Part shown: positions 33,093 to 38,522 of the stretch, one piece after another | Layout: every line of letters starts with the position of its first letter | Numbering within the stretch: position 1 is the first letter of the stretch | Source of the DNA: Phenylobacterium sp. | GTDB lineage: Bacteria > Pseudomonadota > Alphaproteobacteria > Caulobacterales > Caulobacteraceae | Reading direction: 5' to 3' | Assembly: GCF_030681155.1 (NCBI RefSeq) | Contig: NZ_JAUXXE010000036.1 | Coordinates: forward strand, 1-38,522 | DNA: 38,522 bases | Notes under the pieces: generated by a model | What the model was told of the DNA's origin: nothing | The model's input: only the letters and a program-made list of their open reading frames with translations | Database searches by the model: none | Translations under genes and position numbers: made by a program

Positions 33093-33117
33093 CCCAGGCC
33101 CTTCTGCCGGGCCTGGG
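33093..33117. terminator. strong hairpin between ptsN and DUF1150 gene
   Basis: CCCAGGCCC (33093-33101) and GGGCCTGGG (33109-33117) form a perfect 9-bp stem with a 7-nt loop between the convergent ptsN and DUF1150 genes. There is no T-run on either side, yet position and strength suggest a bidirectional transcription stop. Confidence 0.6.
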
Positions 33118-33127
33118 TGTGGACACC

Positions 33128-33385
33128 CTAGTGGACTGACACCGGGGCCAGTTCGTGGGCTAGGGCCGCGGCCATGGCCGAGTCCTTGTCGGTCAGCACC
33201 GCCAGGCGCTCGCCATCGGCGCGGTGCACCGCATAGAGAACCTGATCGGGATCGAGCTGAAAGCCTTGGATCTGCGATGCAGGGGTATTCGCAATGATCT
33301 CCGACGCCCGGATCGGACGGACATAGACGAGGTCCGGCGCACCCAGGGCGGCAAAGGCTTCAGTCGTAAGATTCGGCGTCATCAT
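33128..33385 (-). CDS. DUF1150 family protein
   Basis: 85 residues from ATG 33385, with GGAGG five bases upstream; an in-frame ATG at 33406 overlaps no signal. It shows the DUF1150 pattern: LGAPDLVYVRPIRASEIIAN followed by QGFQLDPDQVLYAVHRADGE and RLAVLTDKDSAMAAALAHEL. DUF1150 proteins are small alphaproteobacterial proteins of unknown function that often follow an Hsp20 gene, as here (41-bp gap), suggesting a stress-linked partner. No membrane or catalytic motif is visible. Confidence 0.85.
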   Translation of the reverse strand: MMTPNLTTEAFAALGAPDLVYVRPIRASEIIANTPASQIQGFQLDPDQVLYAVHRADGERLAVLTDKDSAMAAALAHELAPVSVH

Positions 33386-33426
33386 GACCACCTCCATAAA
33401 ACTCAACGCGTCGAACGGCCGCCGGT

Positions 33427-33840
33427 TCAGCCGGCCGTCTTGATCTGGATTTGCTGCACGCGACGCTCCGGCTCCGGCCGGGACAGGTCGATGTGCAGAA
33501 GTCCATGTTCCAGGGTTGCGCCCTCGACGATCATCCCGTCGGCCAGGATGAAGGTTCGAATGAAGCCGCGCGCCGCGATGCCGCGGTGCAGGTACGCTTC
33601 GTCGGTGACGCTCTCCCGCTTCCCGGCCACGATCAGCTGACGGTCCTCCACGGTCACGTGAAGCTGGTCGGGGGTGAACCCGGCTACAGCCAAGGTGATC
33701 CGCAGGGAACCTTCGCCGCGATCTTCGACATTGTAGGGCGGGTAGCTTTCAGCGGCGGCCTTGGCGGCGCGCTCGATCAAGCTACGGGTGTGATCGAAGC
33801 CCAGCAGGAAGGGGCTGTCGAAGACGATCGGCCGGTTCAT
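33427..33840 (-). CDS. Hsp20/alpha-crystallin small heat shock protein (IbpA-like)
   Basis: 137 residues. ATP-independent holdase that binds unfolding proteins in the cytoplasm. N-terminus VFDSPFLLGFDHTRSLIERA and YPPYNVEDRGEGSLRITLAV; alpha-crystallin domain about 30-125 with LHVTVEDRQLIVAGKRE, YLHRGIAARGFIRTFIL and the conserved ATLEHGLLHIDLSRPEPE; the C-terminal VQQIQIKTAG contains the IXI-type assembly motif (IQI). The 5' region has no clear ROSE-type thermosensor. Co-directional with DUF1150. Confidence 0.93.
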   Translation of the reverse strand: MNRPIVFDSPFLLGFDHTRSLIERAAKAAAESYPPYNVEDRGEGSLRITLAVAGFTPDQLHVTVEDRQLIVAGKRESVTDEAYLHRGIAARGFIRTFILADGMIVEGATLEHGLLHIDLSRPEPERRVQQIQIKTAG

Positions 33841-33945
33841 TCCAGAGTCCTCAGTTTAAGCGACTCACCGAATCCCGCCCAAGAAGGCGCGGGTTCCGGT
33901 TGGAACTCATTTGGCGATGATCTGGTTGGATTTCAACGGGAGCCT

Positions 33946-33980
33946 GAAAAGGCGAAGGCCCGCAGCGTTAACTGCGGGCC
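33946..33980 (-). terminator. terminator downstream of tRNA-Ala
   Basis: On the minus strand GGCCCGCAG (33980-33972) and CTGCGGGCC (33965-33957) form a perfect 9-bp stem with a 6-nt loop, followed by TTCGCCTTTTC. It starts four bases after the encoded CCA of tRNA-Ala and fits rho-independent termination. Confidence 0.75.
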
Positions 33981-33984
33981 TCCA

Positions 33985-34060
33985 TGGTGGAGCTAAGCGG
34001 AGTCGAACCGCTGACCTCTTGAATGCCATTCAAGCGCTCTACCAGCTGAGCTATAGCCCC
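33985..34060 (-). tRNA. tRNA-Ala (anticodon GGC)
   Basis: A 76-nt tRNA including encoded CCA. Acceptor stem GGGGCTA pairs with TAGCTCC and carries the G3-U70 wobble pair, the alanine identity element. D arm GCTCAGCTGGTAGAGC; anticodon stem CTTGA/TCAAG with loop ATGGCAT, giving GGC; T loop GGTTCGACTCC. A possible promoter is TTGATC and TAGGTT (17-bp spacing) upstream, inside the stem-loop region at 34123-34170. Confidence 0.97.
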
Positions 34061-34122
34061 GAAGGTCTCGGGTTCTTCGTAGGTCGCCCCCCGAAGAGGC
34101 GCGGAACCTAGTCTGAGAGTTT

Positions 34123-34190
34123 GGCTCGATCAACCCACTCTGAAAGTTTTTTTTGTGGGTTGATCGAGCCCTTATTCAATAAGGGTTTTT
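34123..34190. other. long perfect stem-loop with T8 loop overlapping a terminator-like hairpin
   Basis: GGCTCGATCAACCCAC (34123-34138) is exactly complementary to 34155-34170; the 16-nt loop ends in eight T (34147-34154). A second perfect hairpin, CCCTTAT-TCA-ATAAGGG (34169-34185), shares two bases with the first and is followed by TTTTT (34186-34190), an intrinsic terminator on the plus strand. It lies between tRNA-Ala and the end of the acidic zinc-ribbon gene (both minus); no plus-strand gene is seen upstream. Confidence 0.75.
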
Positions 34191-34656
34191 AGCGGTCGTC
34201 CTCGTCGCCTTCACCCGGAAGGCCTTCGATTTCGGTGTCGTCGAAGTCGTCGTCTTCCTCGTCTTCAAGGAAGGGAACGTCCGCGTCGTCTTCGTCCTCG
34301 AGGTCGTCCTCGGTGAACTCGGAGAGCTGGTCTTCCGCCGGGGCGTCGGGCGCCTCGTCGTCGTCGTCGGAAACGAGGGGAACCTCGTCGGCGACTTCGT
34401 CCAGTTCCGGGGTCGTGGCTTCTTCTTCCTCGTCCTCGTCCTCGGCCTTCGGCTTGCCGCGGACTTGATCCTCGGCGTCGTCTAGGTCGTGGTCGACGGG
34501 CGCCGCGCGAGCGCGAACGCGACGGTTGCGGACCGCTTCGTCGGGGTCAAACTCATGACCACACTTCGGGCAGACGGCGGGGCGTCGCGTCAGGTCGTAG
34601 AATTTGGCCTGGCAGTTGGGGCAAATTTGCTTTGCACCCAGTTCGGGATTAGCCAA
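34189..34656 (-). CDS. TIGR02300 family acidic zinc-ribbon protein
   Basis: 155 residues from TTG 34656, which gives the family start [15 protein letters not shown]; an in-frame ATG at 34710 adds a poor 18-residue extension. A CPNC (Cys12/15) and CPKC (Cys29/32) zinc ribbon frames the conserved KFYDLTRRP motif; a basic patch (RNRRVRARA) follows, then a ~95-residue tail made mostly of Asp and Glu. This is an alphaproteobacterial family of unknown function, often next to aroA, as here (divergent, 125 bp). The charge split suggests nucleic acid or protein binding, which is a guess. Confidence 0.85.
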   Translation of the reverse strand: MANPELGAKQICPNCQAKFYDLTRRPAVCPKCGHEFDPDEAVRNRRVRARAAPVDHDLDDAEDQVRGKPKAEDEDEEEEATTPELDEVADEVPLVSDDDDEAPDAPAEDQLSEFTEDDLEDEDDADVPFLEDEEDDDFDDTEIEGLPGEGDEDDR

Positions 34657-34781
34657 GGGGGCTGAGCCTCTCAGAGCGGGTTTTGGAATTGGAGCCGGCT
34701 CCCTTGCCATGCGCGGAGAGCGCTGTCAAAAGCAAACCCCTTTCCAAGAACAGCACGGCCTTAAGGAGGCTTGGCAATCCC

Positions 34782-36104
34782 ATGACGTCAGCAGGACTGA
34801 CCGCGAAACGCGGCGGCCCGCTGCGGGGCCGCGTGCGCGCCCCAGGCGACAAGTCGATCTCTCACCGAGCCCTTATCCTGGGCGCGTTGGCGCAAGGCGT
34901 CACCGAGATCGAAGGGCTTCTTGAAGGGGACGATGTGCTGCGCACCGCCCAGGCCATGCGTAGCTTCGGCGCCAGCGTCGAGCAGCTTGGCCCAGGCCAG
35001 TGGCGCGTCGAGGGACGTGGCGGTTTTTCCGAACCCTCCGACGTGATCGATTGCGGCAATGCCGGCACCGGCGTGCGCCTGATCATGGGCGCCATGGCTG
35101 GGTTCGACTTCGCGGCGACCTTTACGGGCGATGAGTCGCTGCGCAGCCGGCCGATGCGCCGGGTGCTGGGGCCGCTCGGCCAGATGGGGGCGACCTGGAC
35201 GGGGCGCTCCAATGGGCGGCTGCCGCTGACGCTCCAGGGCGGAAATCTCAACTACCTTTCCTATCGGCTGCCCGAGCCCTCGGCCCAGGTGAAGTCGGCG
35301 GTGCTGCTGGCCGGCCTGCAGGCCAGCGCCGGCGCCCAGGTGATCGAGCCGGAAGCCACCCGTGACCACACCGAGCGGATGCTGCGCGCCTTTGGGGCCG
35401 TGGTGGACGTCGAGGACCGTGCCGACGGCCGCTACATCACCCTGGCCGGCGGGCAGAAACTGACCGGGACCAAGGTCCGCGTGCCCGGCGACCCGTCCTC
35501 TGCGGCGTTCCCGCTGGTCGCAGCCTTGGTGACGCCGGGATCCGAGGTGACGGTCGAGGGCGTGTTGCTCAACGCGCTGCGCACCGGTCTCTTCACCACG
35601 CTTCAGGAAATGGGCGGGGATCTGACGGTCTCCAATGTCCGCGAAGAGGGCGGCGAGCAGGTCGGCGACGTGACCGCGCGCCACTCGGCCCTGAAAGGCG
35701 TGTCGGTCCCACCCGAGCGCGCGCCGGCCATGATCGACGAGTATCCGATCCTCGCCGTCGCCGCGGCCTTCGCCGAGGGTTCGACCATCATGCGCGGCAT
35801 CGGCGAGATGCGCGTGAAGGAAAGCGATCGCATCGCCTTGATGGCCAACGGCTTGAGCGCCTGCGGCGTAGGCGTTGAAGAAGAGCCCGAAGGCCTGATC
35901 GTCATCGGGTCGGTGCGCGGCAACCATCCCGTCGCCGGCGGCGCGCGGGTGACGACCAAGGGCGATCACCGGATCGCCATGTCTCATCTGGTCATGGGGC
36001 TGGCGTCGGACGAGCCGGTGGCCGTGGACGAACCTGGCATGATCGCCACCAGCTTCCCGGGTTTCGAAAATCTGATGCGCGGCCTTGGAGCGGAAATTTC
36101 GTGA
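34782..36104 (+). CDS. aroA: 3-phosphoshikimate 1-carboxyvinyltransferase (EPSP synthase) AroA, class II
   Basis: 440 residues from ATG 34782; GGAGG at 34765-34769 lies slightly far, and an in-frame start at 34683 adds unconserved sequence. Transfers the enolpyruvyl group of PEP to shikimate-3-phosphate in aromatic synthesis. PEP and substrate motifs: [62 protein letters not shown] and [16 protein letters not shown]. Overall it resembles the Agrobacterium CP4 class II enzyme, but has Gly95 where CP4 has its Ala100. cmk overlaps its stop by 4 nt (GTGA). Confidence 0.96.
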   Translation: MTSAGLTAKRGGPLRGRVRAPGDKSISHRALILGALAQGVTEIEGLLEGDDVLRTAQAMRSFGASVEQLGPGQWRVEGRGGFSEPSDVIDCGNAGTGVRLIMGAMAGFDFAATFTGDESLRSRPMRRVLGPLGQMGATWTGRSNGRLPLTLQGGNLNYLSYRLPEPSAQVKSAVLLAGLQASAGAQVIEPEATRDHTERMLRAFGAVVDVEDRADGRYITLAGGQKLTGTKVRVPGDPSSAAFPLVAALVTPGSEVTVEGVLLNALRTGLFTTLQEMGGDLTVSNVREEGGEQVGDVTARHSALKGVSVPPERAPAMIDEYPILAVAAAFAEGSTIMRGIGEMRVKESDRIALMANGLSACGVGVEEEPEGLIVIGSVRGNHPVAGGARVTTKGDHRIAMSHLVMGLASDEPVAVDEPGMIATSFPGFENLMRGLGAEIS

Positions 36105-36751
36105 AGGCGCCCTTCGTTATCGCCGTCGATGGCCCGGCGGCCTCAGGCAAGGGCACGATCGCCAGCCGCTTGGCCGACGCCTATGACGTGCCGATGCTGG
36201 ATTCTGGCCTGCTCTATCGTGCGGTCGGGGTGCTGCTCGATCGTCACGGCGGTGATTTCGACGATGTCGCCGCCGCGACCCAGGTCGCCCGCGACCTCAC
36301 GCCCGAGATGCTGACCGACCCGGCGTTCCGGACCCGTGAGGCGGGCGAAGCGGCCAGCCGCGTGGCGGTTCATCCGCCGGTGCGCTTGGCCCTGCGCGAT
36401 ATGCAGCAGGCCTTCGCGCAACGACCGGAAGGCGCGGTGATCGACGGTCGCGATATCGGCACCGTGATCGCGCCAGCCGCGCCGGCCAAGCTCTACGTCA
36501 CCGCCACGCCGGAGGTCCGCGCCGAGCGGCGGTGGAAGCAGCTTCAGGCCCAGGGCGAGAGCGTCTCCTATGACGATATCCTCGACGATATTCGCAAGCG
36601 CGACGCGCGTGACGGCGGCCGGGCCGACTCGCCGATGCGGCCGGCTGACGACGCCGTCTTGCTGGACACCACCGAAATGACTATAGACCAGGCCACCGAT
36701 GCGGCCCGCCGTATCGTCGAGGCGGCGCGCGCGCGCTGGGAGCTCTCCTAA
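36101..36751 (+). CDS. cmk: cytidylate kinase Cmk
   Basis: 216 residues. Phosphorylates CMP and dCMP with ATP. P-loop GPAASGKGT at 11-19; substrate region [40 protein letters not shown] (the IDGRDIGT motif); and the LID-type [20 protein letters not shown] with [10 protein letters not shown]. Start GTG 36101 overlaps the aroA stop (GTGA), so the two are translationally coupled. rpsA follows 192 bp later, the conserved aroA-cmk-rpsA order. Confidence 0.96.
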   Translation: MKAPFVIAVDGPAASGKGTIASRLADAYDVPMLDSGLLYRAVGVLLDRHGGDFDDVAAATQVARDLTPEMLTDPAFRTREAGEAASRVAVHPPVRLALRDMQQAFAQRPEGAVIDGRDIGTVIAPAAPAKLYVTATPEVRAERRWKQLQAQGESVSYDDILDDIRKRDARDGGRADSPMRPADDAVLLDTTEMTIDQATDAARRIVEAARARWELS

Positions 36752-36943
36752 GGGAGGGGCCTGGCCCGCAAATCCAACCGCGCCTTTTCCTCGTACGGCC
36801 GCGGGCAAATCACCGGCGCAGGTCTCTGCGCTATCGGTCGCAACCCTTAACCCGACGCCGAGACTCCGTCTCAACGCCCTGGCGCGTTGGCGGGGCCATT
36901 TCCCATTCCAGGGGCGGCGTCACTTGAAGACGAAAGAACATCA

Positions 36944-38522
36944 ATGGCTGACGATATGAGCCTGAACCCGACGCGCGACGACTTCTCCGCCCTGCTCGAC
37001 GAGAGCATGGGCGGCCGTGACTTCATGGAAGGCACGGTTGTCAAAGGCATCGTCGTTGGGATCGAAAAAGACTTCGCGATCATCGACGTCGGTCTGAAGA
37101 CCGAAGGCCGCGTGTCCGTGAAGGAATTCGGCGTTGACGAAGACGGCAAGTCGCCGATCGTCATCGGCGCCACCGTCGAAGTGTTCCTGGAACGCGTCGA
37201 AAACGCCATGGGCGAAGCGGTCATCAGCCGCGACAAGGCTCGCCGCGAGGAAGCCTGGACGCGTCTCGAAGGCGTGTACGAGAAGAACGAGCCGGTCATG
37301 GGTTCGATCGTCGGTCGGGTCAAAGGCGGCTTCACCGTCGACCTCGGCGGCGCCTCGGCCTTCCTGCCGGGTTCGCAAGTCGACATCCGCCCCGTGCGCG
37401 ACGTCGGCCCGCTCATGGGCAAGGAACAGCCCTTCGCCATCCTCAAGATGGACCGTCCGCGCGGCAACATCGTCGTCTCGCGTCGCGCCATCCTGGAAGA
37501 AGCCCGCGCCGAACAGCGCACCGAGCCGGTCGGCCAGCTGCAAGAGGGTGAAGTCCGCGAAGGCGTCGTCAAGAACATCACCGATTACGGTGCGTTCGTT
37601 GACCTGGGCGGCATCGACGGCCTGCTGCACGTCACCGACATGAGCTGGAAGCGCGTCAACCACCCGAGCCAAGTGCTCGCGGTCGGCGATACGGTTAAGG
37701 TCCAGATCGTCAAGATCAACCCGGACACGCAGCGCATCAGCCTTGGCATGAAGCAACTGCAGTCCGATCCGTGGGACGGCGTGGAAGCGAAGTACCCGGT
37801 CGGCGCGAAGTTCACGGGCCGCATCACCAACATCACCGACTACGGCGCCTTCGTGGAGCTGGAAGCCGGCGTTGAAGGTCTGGTGCACGTCTCGGAAATG
37901 TCCTGGACCAAGAAGAACGTCCACCCCGGCAAGATTGTCTCGACCTCGCAAGAAGTCGACGTGGTCGTGCTGGACGTCGATCCGTCCAAGCGCCGCGTGT
38001 CGCTCGGCCTGAAGCAGGCCATGGCCAATCCGTGGGACGCCTTCGTGGCGGCTCATCCGATCGGCTCGACCGTCGAAGGCGAAGTCAAGAACGCGACCGA
38101 GTTCGGTCTGTTCATCGGCCTCGACAACGACATCGACGGCATGGTGCACCTGTCGGATCTCGACTGGACCGTGTCGGGTGAAGAAGCCATCGCCAAGTAC
38201 AACAAGGGCGACATGGTCAAGGCCCGCGTTCTCGACGTCGACGTCGAGAAGGAACGCATCTCGCTCGGCATCAAGCAACTCGCCGGCGACCCGATGCAGG
38301 GCGACACCTACCGTTCGAAGCAGACCGTCACCGTCACCGTCACCGAGATCACCTCGGGCGGTATCGAAGTGAAGTTCGGCGACGAAGAAGCCCCGATGAC
38401 GGCCTTCATCCGCAAGTCCGACCTGTCCCGCGACCGTGGCGATCAGCGCCCCGAGCGCTTCGCCGTGGGTGACCGCGTCGACGCCCAGATCACGAGCATC
38501 GACAAGGCTGCCCGCCGCGTCG
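36944..38522 (+). CDS. rpsA: 30S ribosomal protein S1 (partial)
   Basis: The first 526 codons of rpsA, cut by the right edge (normal length ~560-570). Start ATG 36944 (MADDMSLNPTRDDFSALLDE) after GAAAGAA. S1 domains in tandem: MEGTVVKGIVVGIEKDFAII (domain 1), GSIVGRVKGGFTVDLGGASA (2), GVVKNITDYGAFVDLGGIDG (3), GRITNITDYGAFVELEAGVE (4), GEVKNATEFGLFIGLDNDID (5) and the start of domain 6. S1 brings mRNA to the 30S subunit. The 192-bp leader (36752-36943) has no clear gene and may hold S1 autoregulatory structure, not resolved here. Confidence 0.98.
   Translation, partial: MADDMSLNPTRDDFSALLDESMGGRDFMEGTVVKGIVVGIEKDFAIIDVGLKTEGRVSVKEFGVDEDGKSPIVIGATVEVFLERVENAMGEAVISRDKARREEAWTRLEGVYEKNEPVMGSIVGRVKGGFTVDLGGASAFLPGSQVDIRPVRDVGPLMGKEQPFAILKMDRPRGNIVVSRRAILEEARAEQRTEPVGQLQEGEVREGVVKNITDYGAFVDLGGIDGLLHVTDMSWKRVNHPSQVLAVGDTVKVQIVKINPDTQRISLGMKQLQSDPWDGVEAKYPVGAKFTGRITNITDYGAFVELEAGVEGLVHVSEMSWTKKNVHPGKIVSTSQEVDVVVLDVDPSKRRVSLGLKQAMANPWDAFVAAHPIGSTVEGEVKNATEFGLFIGLDNDIDGMVHLSDLDWTVSGEEAIAKYNKGDMVKARVLDVDVEKERISLGIKQLAGDPMQGDTYRSKQTVTVTVTEITSGGIEVKFGDEEAPMTAFIRKSDLSRDRGDQRPERFAVGDRVDAQITSIDKAARRV

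Noticed and set aside
33841..33900. ROSE-type RNA thermometer before Hsp20
   Set aside because: There is a CCCGC/GCGGG hairpin at 33874-33893, but it does not clearly pair with the ribosome binding site and lacks the usual conserved hairpin near the start codon.
36941..38278. Long minus-strand open frame opposite rpsA
   Set aside because: A GC-rich shadow frame of the S1 coding sequence, with no domain or ribosome binding site.

Overview
The window reads as a chromosomal segment of a high-GC alphaproteobacterium, most likely Caulobacterales (Caulobacter/Phenylobacterium-like). This rests on gene order and family content: rnd-lptC-lptA-lptB, rpoN, hpf-ptsN, Hsp20-DUF1150, an acidic zinc-ribbon protein beside aroA-cmk-rpsA, a class II (CP4-type) EPSP synthase, and repeats of types common in such genomes. 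No phage, transposase, CRISPR array or plasmid function is visible. The organism call is inference; no 16S or other decisive marker lies in the window.

Layout. 1-8.7 kb is accessory metabolism: an old-yellow-enzyme/enoyl-reductase-like pair (minus), a GPH-type sugar symporter, a GST-crotonase-GST operon (plus), and CDF transporter-GST-queG (minus). 8.8-11.1 kb holds two divergent citrate-synthase-family genes, one fused to an N-terminal helix-turn-helix, around a 75-bp promoter/operator spacer. 11.2-18.1 kb holds a DUF4239 membrane protein and the gltD-gltB glutamate synthase operon. 18.3-20.5 kb has uppP, an NDUFA9-like reductase and tRNA-Leu(CAG). 20.6-23.2 kb is the rnd-lptC-lptA-lptB LPS-export block. 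23.4-25.7 kb has a transglutaminase-like protein, a WYL regulator and a frameshifted metaxin-like GST. 25.8-33 kb has rpoN, metNIQ, asd, exoD, hpf and ptsN. 33.1-38.5 kb has DUF1150/Hsp20, tRNA-Ala(GGC), the acidic zinc-ribbon protein, aroA, cmk and rpsA (cut by the right edge).

How the parts connect. RpoN and GltBD belong to nitrogen control and ammonia assimilation, and PtsN/HPF normally sit directly after rpoN. Here that block is split by a methionine importer and asd, which feeds Met/Thr/Ile/Lys synthesis. LptA/B/C and UppP serve the envelope.

The most interesting observations are: (1) a 26-codon ORF upstream of asd whose codons 4-14 are dominated by Thr, Ile, Lys and Met, followed by competing RNA stems, i.e. 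a candidate aspartate-family attenuator; (2) a palindromic repeat translated in frame inside the propeptide of GltB; (3) a helix-turn-helix/citrate synthase fusion divergent from a second citrate synthase; (4) two copies, in opposite orientation, of a palindromic repeat, each between convergent genes; and (5) a perfect 16-bp stem with a T8 loop overlapping a second hairpin near tRNA-Ala.
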